This document shows, piece by piece, positions 22,189 to 34,460 of a stretch of DNA of 64,000 bases. Under the pieces are notes generated by a model. That model did no database searches and was not told where the DNA came from. It saw only the letters and a list, made by a program, of their open reading frames with translations. Where the stretch lies: the NCBI GenBank assembly GCA_030142905.1, contig JASJOG010000080.1, forward strand, positions 124,001 through 188,000, read 5' to 3'. Position numbers and translations under genes: made by a program. Position 1 is the first letter of the stretch; each line of letters opens with the position of its first letter. This DNA comes from Heliopora coerulea. Taxonomy: Eukaryota > Cnidaria > Anthozoa > Scleralcyonacea > Helioporidae.

Positions 22189-22640
22189 CTTTTGAAGATA
22201 TCACAATTTGGCGCCGCCTAGAACTGGCTTGCCACGACTTGACGCCTGGGGGCAATTTCCCCCTTTGCGTCCTTCCTCACTGCACCACTGCGTTTCTGGC
22301 TACAAGCTTTATATGATGTGAACGAAACCTCCGTGACAATAAAACCTTCCTAGCGGAAAACTTGATGCTGGCACTGAAAGTGGTTTATTGCCAGCTTGCA
22401 CAGTTGTGGGTATTTTCTCCGACTGTAGACCTAAAAGTGAATGTTGCCGCAAATCAAGACGCCAAGTATTTTAGACAATCTTTCGACCCAAAATTGACGC
22501 GAAAGAAGAAAAAGCACAAAAATTTAACTGCACTTGCCCAGGTTGTTCTCGCTCTTATTTTGAAGATAATCACCAGTTGTACATGATTCTTATTTTGATG
22601 GTTATGCGATGATGGTACCAGCAAAAGAAAGTTCGAAGAG
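22189..22640. other. Noncoding after copy B
   Basis: No supported gene. Confidence 0.4.
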
Positions 22641-24824
22641 CCCCGTGTCACCCCTACCGAAAAGAAGCCAAGAGACGGTGACCAAATTGGTGGAGGAGAA
22701 GTTGAAAGGCCTCAGGACGATGACGACGGCCATTGTCAGTTGACCACTGCAAGCACGATTACCTGAGGAAAGTCGAACTCAAAACATGAAAAGATCAGAA
22801 GCGCGACATGTTGCAGTTTATACGACGTAAATCTAAACCCATTTTCAATAATCTTTTGAAGAAATTGAATCCGAAGATTGAAGGCCTCAAATAGTACATC
22901 AGTGTCAAAGTACGATTTGTGAAACCCACACCTGATGGCAAAGATTCGACCACCGAAACACGTTTCCAAAGTCTATACATGACAACGGTCAATAGTCACG
23001 AAGTTGTAAGTCAACAACAAGAAGCCAAGCAAAAAGTCATCCAATTACTGCATTTCTATCAGAAAGATGGAAGTGACTGGGCGTTAAATGAAATACTTCA
23101 TCTTGACATTAAGTATGGCTCAGTATACCCTGCCAAAAGGTTCAGGTTACATTTCATTACTGTGGAAGTTGCGCAACTAAATGCCACAATTTCCAATAAA
23201 AATTCTGACAATAAGTGTTTAGGTTTTATGTGGTCGATCCTTGCGGCTATTCATCCTCTTCAGTAACGTAATAATTCCAAAAGACTCCACCATTATCAGA
23301 ATTTTTAGGGCAAATCTTGAATGAATTTTGATGGCATTGAGTTTCCTGTGATGAAGGACAAAGTTGGCAAATTTGAGGGATAAAACAACACGTTTGTCAA
23401 CATCTGTGGCTTTCAAACAGTAGTTTTTGCAATCTATACAACTAAAGAACGATTTAATACCCACGTAAATTTGCTGTTGTACTCACAAGGCAATAAGAAA
23501 CATTAAATTGCTACACGATCAAAGTCGAATAAAAGCCCGAATGTATTATTGTCCATACTGTCTACATGAGTTTATTCGAGAAGACCTTCTACTAAACCTT
23601 GGACCTCACCGCTCTTGACATGGGCCACGGTGTATCAAACTCTCGAACGAGGACAAGACCTTACTTAATTTCAAGGATTGCCATAAACAATTAAAAGTAC
23701 CCGTCGTTATTTTTGTTGATTTCAAGAGTCTGACAACCAAGATCAACAAAGTCACGCCAAATCCTGAAAAGGGGTAGCTTCCCTTGTACTTATGCTAAAT
23801 ACAGGTACCACATGCCTTTCGAAATCTTGTTTGTAATGTTATTGGGAGTAATTGGAAAAACTGCAAAGTGTTCTGGTAGTTAAACTCAGCTGACGTTATA
23901 AAGGGAACTGGCTAGTCTTCTACCCCGAGTGATATCAGCACCATGAACTATGTGGATTTTCTCACGGGGTTGTTTCTGAAGTAGAACGACACTGTAAAGC
24001 TCTGGTGGCGTACCTTAGGGAAGATGGTGTTGACAAGTTTCTCGAGTGCTTGAAAACAGAACTAGAATGTATTCGAGAAAAACTTCATTTCGGTGAACTA
24101 ATGGGAATTAGCAGTAACTAAGAGAAATTATTGCAAGAAGTCGTCAACTGTCATCTCTGTGGATTTGAGCTCGGCGCCGATCGTGTTCGCGATCATTGTC
24201 ATCTCATTGAACAGTTCCATGGAGCAGCGCATAATAAACGATACTTGAATTAAAAGTTTACTGAACGAATGGCAGTGATCCTACATAATCTACGTGGGTA
24301 TGACTCTCACTTAAGTATGCAATTCATTGGAAAACTGAAAAACAAGTAAATGAATCCTATTCCGAGGAACACGTAAAAGTACATTTCTTTCTCTATCGAT
24401 AATGTGGACTTTATTGACTTTCTACGATTTACGAACTCATTATTGGATGAGCTTGTGTCAAACATTTCGAAGACCGGCGCTGACATGTTCTCCATTCTAA
24501 AAAAGCACACCGAAGACGACAAGGATATCGCTGCTGTTACGAAAAGATATCTATCCATGCGATTATATGAATTGCTTGGAGAAGTTTAAGGATAAATGTC
24601 TACTACCTAAAGAATCGTATTACAGCTTTTTAAATGATAAACATATTGCTAATACCGACCACGATCACGCAGCACGCGTCTTTGATTCTCCCAACTGTCA
24701 TAATAATCAGTATGGTTATTGGCATAATTTATACGTCCTCTCTGACGTCCTTCATCTGGGTGGTGTATTCGAAAACTCCCGAAACGTCTGTTTGAAAGCA
24801 TACTGCCGCACAATCTTCGTCTAG
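22641..24824 (+). pseudogene. Decayed protein-primed DNA polymerase B (Polinton/adintovirus type)
   Basis: Remnant of the N-terminal and exonuclease half of a protein-primed family-B DNA polymerase, as encoded by Polinton/Maverick elements and the related adintoviruses. Readable patches in order: the N-terminal region at 22919-23266 (FMWSILAAIHP near its end), a zinc-finger-like CPYCLHEF patch near 23556, the Exo I-like patch VIFVDFKSL near 23717 in which the usual second acidic residue is lysine, a CHLCGFELG patch with RDHCHL near 24151-24205, the LRGYDSHL patch near 24290, VDFIDFLRF near 24405 and a final patch with LLNDKHI-like sequence at about 24567-24810. Many stops and frameshifts separate the patches. 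The palm domain with the polymerase active site is absent, and no capsid, integrase or terminal repeat is nearby. It is an old, inactive insertion. Confidence 0.82.
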
Positions 24825-25124
24825 TTGTGCGGCGTTCGTTTGTTAATTCGGTAGATTCCACTCAAGGGACTGTATCTTTCTTTTATTTTGCGAATTAAGG
24901 AGTCACTTTCTCTCTCCACTTTTCTCCGACTTCTCTTCAAACTTTATGTACATTTCACAATCTTTTTCGACAAGTGCCAAGCCCAGGCTTTAGGATAGGT
25001 CAAGGTCCAGGTTGGCTTACAGTGGTTCTTTGTTGTCCAGTATAATAACTAGTTGTTTACAACAGGTTCTTTGTTCTAACATCTTAAGTGTTTCGCAGAG
25101 AGAATCATGTTTTCACAATTCACT
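24825..25124. other. Noncoding
   Basis: No supported gene. Confidence 0.4.
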
Positions 25125-25282
25125 ATTTTGGAAATGTGAGAGCTTGGATATATCATGAGATAGATGAACAATCGTCAAGCTCTATACTCAGAAAAACGAT
25201 TTCTGAGCCCCAGACGGGGATCGAACCCACAACCTACTGATGACCGGTGAGACGCTCTAACCATTGAGCTACCAAGACTCAG
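25125..25282 (-). mobile_element. tRNA-derived SINE
   Basis: On the minus strand a tRNA-like head (A-box-like TGGTAGCTCAATGG, B-box GGTTCGATCCC, 25207-25282) is followed by a body that ends near 25126. The body recurs at 25368-25463 and 36811-36890. Anticodon-stem pairing is poor, so this is a SINE rather than a tRNA gene. Confidence 0.75.
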
Positions 25283-25367
25283 ATGGTGAGCTAAGGTGGA
25301 AGTTCGACATATATACGCGACCTAAGCGGAAGCCACTATATATTGATAATGATCGATGCAGTTTCAG

Positions 25368-25463
25368 ATTTTGGAAATGTGAGAGCTTGGATATATCACG
25401 AGATAGATGAACGATCGTCAAGCTCTATACTCAGAAAAACGATTTCTCAGTCCCAGACGGGAG
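25368..25463 (-). repeat. Partial SINE body, duplicate of 25126-25221
   Basis: About 95 bp near-identical to the body of the preceding SINE, lacking the tRNA head. The two lie 242 bp apart, which suggests a local duplication or a nested insertion. Confidence 0.75.
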
Positions 25464-25835
25464 ACGAGACTAGAAAAACGTATTGGTTTTCCATACGAAT
25501 TTGGCCTCAATTCGAATTCCATACGAATTTGACAGTAATTTTGTGCTGTCATATACAGTGGCATGCTGTGGCCTTTTAAACTGTCAAACATTATTATAGT
25601 TGGTTAGCGGAAGCCTTGAGATATTCTCAGTGTTCCGTCCTGACATTCCTCGTGTTGTTAACACCGACGTATTGCAGGAAATGCAAATCAGCATTTTAGG
25701 CAAAATCGATGCTCAAGGCCAATCATGTTACAAAGTTTCAATCATATCACTGATGTAGTTTGGTAAGTTAGGCAAAAAACTACAAAGTAAATGCCACTGT
25801 ACCAATGGTAACTTCTGTTAAACACGGAGCGACGC

Positions 25836-25843
25836 TATAAAAG
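25836..25843 (+). promoter_or_regulatory. TATA box candidate
   Basis: TATAAAAG in a CGCTATAAAAGGG context, 190 bp upstream of the ATG at 26028. It fits a core promoter for the short ORFs that follow, but no transcript evidence exists here. Confidence 0.4.
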
Positions 25844-26268
25844 GGTAAGCTCCTCCCACATTTCTGGCTTCGTATGGCGGTTGCATGTTTCAAAATGGCG
25901 GACACTTTGAAGCGTGACTAAACTGGACAGCGTAGAGCTCCACAAGCGTGTCCTAGAGCCTAAAGCTTACGGAAATAATTTTAAAATGTGTTTTTAAAGT
26001 ACAGCTAAACAATATACAAAGCAATAAATGGCTGAACATGCCACATTTACTGATTTTTCTGGTTGTTATGCGTCGTATTATAATCATTCGAGACGTCCTG
26101 CGCATCTTCATTCACTTACAGTCATCCTACCCGCGCAGTGTTTGGGCACGATTCACATTTTATTACGTCCGCGATGCGTCATAGCCATCTGTATTCTTTT
26201 TGGCGTATACTTGAAGCTTGTAATATTATAGATATAAACAAAAACTGGCGCCACTTTCAAGTTCATTT

Positions 26269-26553
26269 GTGGCAAAAATGCTCGGTTGCTCTCGTCCAAC
26301 AGCTCGGACTTCTACCTCTGCGCAAAGCACAACTCCACTTTCTGTGGGGCTTAGCAAGTATGATCGCAATAAGGTCTACTACCAGAAGAATAAAAGTGCA
26401 ATTAAAGACAGCAAGGCCTACTACTCCTTCAAAATGGAAGTGAAACGCGATGTGGAAGGGCGTTTGGTAGAGGTACGTAAAAAGATCAACACCTTGAGGA
26501 ATCAGTTACTGTCCAACGGAAAACCGGCAGGAAATAGTGAAGTGATGGAATAG
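26269..26553 (+). CDS. Hypothetical 94-aa basic ORF
   Basis: Unrecognised. The frame has a serine/threonine-rich first third, then a lysine-rich, probably helical segment (YDRNKVYYQKNKSAIKDSK, then EVKRDVEGRLVEVRKK) with heptad-like leucine/valine spacing suggesting a short coiled coil. The M at position 1 corresponds to TTG; the first ATG gives MLGCSRPTART at 26278. It lies inside the candidate hAT-like element, so it may be a transposon-encoded relic or chance. Confidence 0.25.
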   Translation: MAKMLGCSRPTARTSTSAQSTTPLSVGLSKYDRNKVYYQKNKSAIKDSKAYYSFKMEVKRDVEGRLVEVRKKINTLRNQLLSNGKPAGNSEVME

Positions 26554-27480
26554 CTCTTGGATTGTTGACTCAGTCAAAACAGTTCAAATGGCCAAAAGGC
26601 GTAAAATACTATCCAGGCTGCAACGTCGTTGCAAACAAATTCATCTCTTATATTCTCCTCAATTGAACGTGATATTCGTCTACCGGAAATTAGTCTGAAC
26701 TCAATTGTCCAATAACATGGGACCTTTCCTTAATCATAAATGACAGGCTGAGAAACTCAGCCTCTTCTTATGCGATCGCTCCGTGTTTAAAAGAACCAAC
26801 TAATAAGAGTAGCGAATCGGAGACCGTCAGGCAAATCACAGTTTAGGCAAAACTTCGGCAAGCTAATCATTGCCAATGATAAAGGCACTCGGAGCAAATC
26901 TGTCAATCACAAGGATAGTTGCAAGCACCAACTTAGGCAAAATAATTGGCATGTGAGCAATCTAACACCAATGCTTGCCTTATCCCCTAAGACAGGAGGA
27001 GCAGATAAAATATGATTCAAATTTTGATGTTTGTTAATCTCACCGCGAGTGACTCGCTAGTGCAATGCAGGCAAATGCTTCTTGGCTAGGCAGTGGAATA
27101 GCAGATACGGATATTTTGACGACGACGAGCCGAACATGCCGTTTTGCAAATCAAAATCGCTTTGATCGGTCGTAAGTTACCTTAGGGAGCTGCATTATTT
27201 GCCTAATCCTAAATCCGCCCCTGATCTCATTATTCATACTGAAAGCGCTTGCATGTACTTTAAAAGCAAAGAACTGCGCGATCATAATACGTAAAGATGT
27301 TTTGAGTAAAAATCAGTGGAAGTGATCGTGTAAACACGTAGGCGTATAGACCATGACTAACTGTAATTAGTACCCAGGAGATCTGGGTAGGAGAATCTCC
27401 ATTGCGCGAAACACCTCTATTAAACAGACACTAAACAATTTCCCGAGGGTGTCCACTTAATACAGGTTTGACTGTATTAG

Positions 27481-29670
27481 GATTATGGAATATTCAGCTT
27501 CCATGATTCCTACAATATATCACGCCAGAGTAGTAATATTCCTTGTTTTGCATTGAAAATGCGTTTTCCATGCGTAAATGGCCACTGAGATTTAAAAAAT
27601 ACCAAGTGGATTCCCGTGCTTGGATACTATGATGCAAACACGCGGGATGTTGCGAGACTTGAGAAAAGCATAAAAAGACATGAGCCGCTTGGCGAGTGTT
27701 TTTAGCTTTTCCAAAGTCAAGCAACATCCCAAGTGTTTAGATCACAGTATCCAAACAAGGGAATCCACCAGGTATATTTTTTATAAAATAACAACAGATA
27801 AAAAACAGTTAACTTAAAAAGCACAATGATGAAGTATGCAACTCTCCGGAAAATCATCAACTGCCAAACAGAGCCAAGCTTATGAATATCAAACCCATCA
27901 ACAAAGCAAAGCCATTTCAGCACAGTGACAAAGTATAAAACTCAGCGTGTTTTTAAAAGCCGGTACATGTATCTTTTATAAAATAATGAGACTTGACGTG
28001 AGAAACAAATTTCAGTGCACTTTAGGGAGGAACTTTGCCGTGTTTGGATATTCTTATCCAAACATTGGTATTAACCAATCAGAGCTAGCGAACCAGTCGC
28101 GTTATTTTCTAAATACAGATCTTACACGCTCAATACTACAGTTTCTACATACATTTAAAAACATTAGCTGTATCTTCACTCCAGCAGTAACCGTAAGACC
28201 TATTTTTTGTCATAATGGAGTCAAAACGTAGTAAAACGGCTACGTAGATGTCAATGTTTTTATCCGCCACACTTAGAGTTTCCGGGGTTTGTAATGGATG
28301 GACGGTATACGCGTGCACCGCTCAAACATTGCACGCAGTCACATTTGTCACTCATATTTCTCACTATGTTTTAACGCAAATTTCCGTCGCCTTTTCGGTT
28401 CACGTTTAAAATTAAAAGGTCAATAAGGTTTATTGAGCTTATTTCTTGTGTTCACTTTGATTTTCGTGGCATCCGAGGGCTGATATATCAGGTTTTCAAT
28501 ATTTCTCCTTTAGCCTGAATAAATGTCCTTGGTAAACTCGATGTTTACATAGCGGCGGGTATAAGAAATGCCAGAAAAACTAGAATGGCGGAGGTCAACG
28601 TACCAGTTTCTCTCTCTCCTCACGGCTACTCTTCCTGTCTTACTCTCAATAAATCAATTATTTATTATGGCTGACCAGTAATTGGTAAATTAAAAGTGAA
28701 ATTGAATCAATTAATGTCCTGCACGTTTGCATTCTACGCATGTAATTGCAACAGGTCGATGAATGAATGACCGACACAATGACGGAGAAGAAAATTCATT
28801 GAAAATGAGACGATTTACGACTTTTTACAGTGAACTCTTTAATTCAGACAATCCTGGCCAATAATTATTCGGACAGCATTGGAAATGACTTCCTACTAAC
28901 CGTGCAAAGGATGAAAGAGGGAAAATCACTTGCTCCTACCCCTCTCCCCCCTCCATCAATATTGCTTTGTTTTCCCGTATAAGATGATGCTGGCTGTATC
29001 ATAAGCAAAGCAAAAAATGTACGAAATTTGGACGGCATGGCTTGTCCAACAAACAGACAGTTGATAGAAAGTGAATAATTGGAATTGGCAGCCTGAAGAT
29101 AACTGCAAAAACACCAAATACAATGACATGTGATTGAATGATGAATTATGCACTTTGATTGGCTTATACGCTTTGGGATATAAGATACATGAGAAGAAGT
29201 TTTGAAAATGGCCACCATTTTTACGAAATTGCGAATACTAAGCATTTAAGACAGAAAAAAAGATTCCATATGACCTCAATTAACAGCCTCGGAGCGGTTA
29301 TTAACTTTTTGGCTTAAAGAAGTGACACTTATTTGATGGGCTCCCTTAATATTAATTATGTTTATATTCTTGATTCTATTCATCTATGTAAAGATAGTTT
29401 TTACCATTGCCTCAAATCACTATTTTATTAGAAGCTAAACGTTGCTGATTCCCAGTACAGTCAGCCTGATTTTGACTTAATTAGATTTAATTCTCGAAAA
29501 ACTGTCTAAATCAGCACTTTTTTGTAGTTCTCAAGTTGTAACATCTATTTGTTTGTTGCCAATAACGTCACGAACTTGTGCTTGTGGTCAATAAGTGGTG
29601 CTTTCGCTATCGTTTGTTTGTTATCAACGCATCATAATGGTTAATCATTCCTGTGTAAAAATGTGTTGTT
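27481..29670. repeat. Diverged dispersed repeat, copy 1
   Basis: Collinear with 62481-63912 on the same strand. Matching landmarks include GGAATATTCA-CTTCCATG (27488/62488), GACATGTGA-TGAATGATGAATT (about 29125/62943), AGATACATGA (29183/63010), TTATTAGAAGCTAA (29425/63670) and AATAACGTCA (29561/63810). Copy 1 carries about 750 bp more between the first two landmarks. No conserved ORF is visible. Confidence 0.8.
27606..27768. repeat. 48-bp arm foldback element
   Basis: Arms 27606-27653 (GTGGATTCCCGTGCTTGGAT...) and 27721-27768 are imperfect reverse complements around a 67-bp loop. It fits a small foldback MITE and is absent from the other copy of the surrounding repeat. Confidence 0.8.
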
Positions 29671-31667
29671 TAAAATGGCGGAGTGCTCAGTTTAAACAAA
29701 AGTAATCAGATGGAAAAGTTAATTCGTAATTTTTGTCGAATTTTCGACTTAAATCTGGATCCCAAGCTATCCACCTTCACTCCATGACTTTAGTGAGCAT
29801 TAGTAAGCTTTTCAAAAACTTTGCTTCCACTCAGTTCACCTCGTGTATGAACCCTTTAACGGTGTAACAGAATGCATAAATTTTTTAACAAGAGACTGAA
29901 TCCAACATTTTCTCCTTTCAACGTTTTATATTTTCCTTTTGAATTCCATGGAAAATTTGCAGACGCCTAAAATAATGAACGAAATTGAAACAGAAATGAA
30001 TGTTATGCAAGGTATGTATGCCGAAGCGACATGGTAATATCATGGACGATATCAAGAAATTCGTTGATGGCTACCGCATTAACCACACAAATAACGAACT
30101 TCGACCTTAAGCCAGTGATACAAGACGAGATCACCGAGTCTTTTGTGTCGGAGACCAGTATCCAAAACTCAAGTTTCCGAGACGTTCCATGACATATGCT
30201 TATATACCTGTGACTTTGTCTCGGATTCTTTCCTTGCTTTATGAAGACATGCCGGGAGATGACTTGGCGGTTAATGCTAATGCAAGCGTTATTCTTCATC
30301 TTATTATCAAAAGACGTCAAGGAAAACGCAAAAAATGCGAAGAGTTTGTATAAGAAATATAAGCAAGGGTTCACACTTTCTGTGAACAGTGCATTGTCGT
30401 GTGCACAGGACATTCAAACAATGCTTATAGGCCAACTCATCATTAAATTTAATCGTTCGGCAATCTCTGCAATTGCATTCATCCTGGCAATCCTGACACG
30501 ATAAACTGAAAGTGTCGGGCAATACAGAAATTGTTTTGACTCCTTTAATTCATCTATAAGTACTCCGCCTTTTCTCATGTCCACTGGACGGCTTTATTAA
30601 CTTCTTGACCTGTTCAGTGACAAGTTTGTGCAACCTGATTGGTTAAGAGTTCTCTTTGTATTTGAAATAAGATTCTATTTCGGAGTCTTTTTTCCAACAC
30701 AAAAGTCTCTCAAACCTTGATGATACATTTCGCGAACCATGTCTCCGACACAAAAGTCTCGTAGACTTTGTTGTGTATCACACCTGCTTTAGGTCGCCAT
30801 CTGAGTCTTGGTAGCTCAATGATAAGAGTATCTCACCGATCGTCAGAGAGGTGGGGCTTCGATCCCGTTTGGTGCTCAGAAATTGCATTTTTGAGATACG
30901 AGGTTAACAAACGTCGACATCTTGTCCGAAATTGAAAATGAAAAAATAACGTGAGATCTACGTTAAACGTATTCCTTCAAGCTCTGTTCAAAATATACTA
31001 GACTCAAAAGCTATGAAAGAAACTGAAAAGAATTCAAATGGCTGTTTTCTGCTTGTAGTGCGGAAAATGATGAAATTGTGGTATTTATCGAGGAACCAGT
31101 TACGTAGGAGGAATTCAGCCTGGACTGAGATGTCAACTCGGCTAACAGATCTAAAATTTCTTAACTTCATTTCGACATAAAATTCTCGGAACAGTTACTG
31201 ATTGCGTCTCTAGCGAAATAATTTATAGATGTAAGCAGTTGATAGGTCACTTGCAATAAGCAATGCAAGACATATTTGTGATACACATGACACAGAGTAT
31301 GATCGTATTGGTTTTTGATACATGATACTAGTTAAACTGAATACTAATGATACCAATGTCAGTGATACTTGTGATGGGTGTGATAATATTTATTATACTT
31401 GTAATACTAGTAATGTATTTACTACAAATGATGCGTTTGTCACGACTCATGCCAGTTATACTTGAGAGACGTCTTATGGAAGTGATACACGATGCTCAGT
31501 AATCCAAATCGTAACCTTCAACTTTTCTCGCCTGCGAGATCAATCACTCTTTTGATTACTCCCCTAGTCTCTAGCCAATTAAATCAAAGAGGGCATGACC
31601 TAAGCGAGTACAACATGTTCTATCTACAGAAGTATCATCATTATCATGACCAACAGTGGATGGTCAG
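29671..31667. other. Noncoding with SINE head
   Basis: No supported host gene. The 136-codon minus ORF at 30003-30413 shows no recognisable domain. A run of TGATAC-like units lies at about 31330-31440. Confidence 0.45.
30801..30880 (+). mobile_element. tRNA-like SINE head
   Basis: CTGAGTCTTGGTAGCTCAAT (A-box side) and a TTCGATCCC B-box with matching GGTGCTCAG end. Same family as 25207-25282, in the opposite orientation. Stems are degenerate. Confidence 0.65.
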
Positions 31668-31843
31668 GGTTAGGCTCAAGATTAGGATTAGCGTTAGGTG
31701 CTTATCATCCCCGGAAGGTGCTTAAGAAGAAACATTCAATGACATGTGGGGAGCCTTCATTCCACTTAAATAAATAATAGTTGTCTTTTCTCCACGTTTA
31801 AATGCGTGAGACTGGGCCCTAATCCTAACCGTAATCCTATTCT
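31668..31843. repeat. Degenerate telomere-like TTAGG stretches, opposed
   Basis: 31668-31698 contains several TTAGG/GATTAGG units; 31819-31843 contains CCTAA units, that is, the opposite orientation 120 bp away. Too short and degenerate to call an interstitial telomere with confidence. Confidence 0.35.
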
Positions 31844-32344
31844 GAGTTTTTCACTAGATAGGTCTCATTCTTCTTCAATCGGACGAGTATCGTGCACTGG
31901 AGATGATGATAATCATCACACTTTGCTCCTATGACATATGATGATTATCTTGATAGTCGGTCAAAGAGCACGCTGTCGAGTAGCATGGCTTGCGAAATAA
32001 TTTTCCAGAACAGCATTATAAACTTGCAAACTTCTCTAAAGGCTTTCTTTCGTTCTTATACTACAAACAATTTGATGCTTTCATAACGTTGAATTATACC
32101 CTGTAAATTATATGAACCTTGCAGAAACTCAGTTCAACTATACTGGTTAAGTATGCATAAGTAAGGCTGAAAAGAAGTTGTGCTGGTCTAGGAGCTCCAT
32201 AGTTTTTCTTTGCTAATGCCGCATACCAATCTGGTCAAAATTCACTAGAAACAAGTAATCTAAATCGGTAACATTATCCCAAACCCACGTCAGTTGTCGG
32301 CCTTGGAAAGTTCTAAACTAGAAACACGATCTGGTAGACGAAAA

Positions 32345-32660
32345 AAAATTCAACCCACCAAATTTGTACATTTGAACAGTTGTAGGTTTGTATACTTCTG
32401 CATTTGTGAATTTGAACGTTAGCTCTTTTGTACATTTGTATATTCGCAAATTGGTGAATTTGTACATTTGTACTTTTGTCACTTTATACATCTCTTCATT
32501 ATGAAATTTGTACATATGTGCATTTACGCTTATTTAGAATCATAGAATTGTGCATTTTGACCATTTTGAACATCTTGTCCATTTGAAAATGAACAAATTT
32601 GTTCATCAATATATTTGTGAATTTGTATATTCATACACTTGGACATTACATAGAATATGT
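32345..32660. repeat. Degenerate TTTGTACA/TTTGAACA tandem repeat
   Basis: An octamer-like TTTGTACA (variants TTTGAACA, TTTGTATA) recurs irregularly for 300 bp. The 65-codon minus ORF across it (YKFTN/YKCTK repeats) is translation of this repeat. Confidence 0.85.
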
Positions 32661-33417
32661 TACCAAATTTAACCGTTACAGTGTTTGGTGGTGTTCCACA
32701 TTTCAATCAACTGCATAAGGTTGGTAAATCATCGAAGAATGAATTCTTCGGGGTTGTCACAAATCTCTAGCTTGATTGCCTAAAACTTAAGTCGACAGCA
32801 ATCATTCGTTAAGTCATAACTCTTCATTAGTGTGAGCTCCAGTTACTCGTACGGCAGAGTGGCATCATTCCAAAAGCGTAAAAGAACATTACAACAGGGC
32901 CCTCAGCTATGTGGACGAACCAGACTTTGTCTATTTTCTACTAGTAGTAAATCTTTCGAAACTCTGGAGATGAACGTGGAGATGATCCCTTTTGTCTACG
33001 AATGAGGGAATGTTGGACGTCTAAATTTGACCCTTTTTATTGGGTATTTAAATTACCGGTGTCCTTTTCTCAATTAAGTGACCTCCGATTGGTAATCTGT
33101 TTTAGCCACCTGATTCACATCTTTCCGTCCCACTGATTGAGGCTCCATTCTCAATTCCTTAATCTTTGTTCTCAGTGTCTGGAAAATTCCCTATCTTCAT
33201 CTTCTCCTCTATAGCTTTCTTCTTTTTCTTCTTCCTATCATCTTTTTTCTTCCCCGAGTCTTTTAAGCTTTTAGTTTTCTTCCAGACGAAGAATCCAGAA
33301 GTAATGTGAATGTTGCATGGAGGACTAACACTAAATAAAAAAAAGTTAAAATTTGATGGAAAGTGAAGGTTGGAAAAAAACGAAATGGTTTCTCTCTCAA
33401 AAACTGCCCTTTTTAAT
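32661..33417. other. Noncoding
   Basis: No supported feature; a CTTCTTTTTC pyrimidine-rich tract at 33200-33270. Confidence 0.4.
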
Positions 33418-33842
33418 ACACCTTTTACTGTTCATTTCCAAAAAATATACTGCCGTTAATGCCAATCTCAAACTCATTAACGCAAAAATACATTCATTTT
33501 ATTCAGTCGACATTCATTAGCGTAGATACGTAATCATTTGCATCAAAGGGCATTCTTTAACGACAACAGACAACCATTAACACCATTCTACCAAACATTA
33601 GGGATAATATCTGGATTACCCATAAGAAACATCTTGCCGAATTGAAATTTTATTAATCCTAATGTATAGGAGAATTGTGTTAATGGTCGTCTGTTGGCGC
33701 TATACATTGCCTTTCGATGTAAATGGCTCATTATCTACGCTAGTGAATGTCAATTGAGTAAATTAAATGTATTTTCGCGTCAATGAGTTTGAGGTTGGTG
33801 TTAATGATGGTATATTTTCTGGCAATGAGCAGTAAAAGGTAT
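33418..33842. mobile_element. Foldback element with about 185-bp inverted arms
   Basis: Left arm 33418-33605 starts ACACCTTTTACTGTTCATT; right arm about 33655-33842 is its diverged reverse complement (ends GCAGTAAAAGGTAT). The spacer is about 50 bp. CATTAACGC/CATTAACACC units recur inside both arms. No coding sequence. The ORF at 33740-34030 (minus) overlaps an arm and is not called. Confidence 0.85.
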
Positions 33843-33984
33843 ACAAAAGATATAGTTAACCTTCTTTCCGTGCGGATTTTTTTCTGGCACAAATCGGAAG
33901 TAAAATTATTAGCGTTGGTACGATATAAAAAGTAGGCGTTTTGTTTGAAATGAAGCCTCGCGAGCCTCCGCAAACGTGCAATTT

Positions 33985-34460
33985 TGATAAATGAACAATA
34001 ACCACTGTTTTTGCGTGAAATTAACCACAAGTATTCACGTAAATTGCAGCTACCATGTCAGCCGTTTCTTGTGAATTACTTACAGTTTTCTGGAAGTTAC
34101 AAATGTGTTTCCAGGATTCTATGATATTAGTAACTGGAGTTCCTGTAAACTCTGATTGTGAGTCTTCAATTTTTGGAAATAAAGAATAACCACTATTTTT
34201 ATGTTAAATTATAGAAGAGTATTAACTCTTTCCTGTGGATGATGCTACTGTGACAAGTAAATTTGTCTGGTGTTTGTCAGAGTAAAATAACATAGGTCTT
34301 ATGCTGCCGGAAGAGGGTTAACTTAATTCAAACAAAATCAGCATGTCAGTAACTTCTGGTGAATTGCTAATGGTTGTCTGGAAGTTAGAAACATGTTTCC
34401 TCGCATAATTTTAGTCATTGAAATTACTGCAAATGACATAAACCAAGCCGAACTGCAGAC
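33985..34460. repeat. Diverged direct repeat split by a MITE
   Basis: The ATAACCACT...CATGTCAG...TTCTGGTGAATT...GTCTGGAAGTTA module appears twice (33998-34100 and 34187-34395). The second copy is interrupted by the 100-bp MITE at 34222-34321. Confidence 0.65.
34222..34321. mobile_element. piggyBac-like MITE
   Basis: TTAA at 34222-34225 and 34318-34321 flank mirrored ends CTCTTTCC and GGAAGAGGG. The interior is related to the units at 5900 and 6007. A clean 100-bp insertion in a repeat module. Confidence 0.75.

Larger units (their letters stand above)
25590..27223. mobile_element. Candidate non-autonomous hAT-like element
   Basis: Four TTAGGCAAA motifs (25696, 25768, 26843, 26933) plus one inverted copy next to the right end (27198-27206) behave like subterminal transposase-binding repeats. 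The right end CCTAAATCCGCCCCTG (27208-27223) has the form of a hAT-type terminal repeat and recurs as CCTAAATCCGCCACTG at 61701-61716. A perfect 15-bp inverted pair TTAAACACGGAGCGA lies at 25818-25832 and 26776-26790. I could not locate the left terminus or a target duplication, so the left limit is a guess. Confidence 0.4.

Noticed and set aside
30003..30413. 136-aa minus-strand ORF
   Set aside because: No recognisable domain, overlaps other ORFs on the opposite strand, no splice or promoter support.
32318..32515. 65-aa YKFTN-repeat ORF
   Set aside because: Translation of a degenerate octamer repeat.
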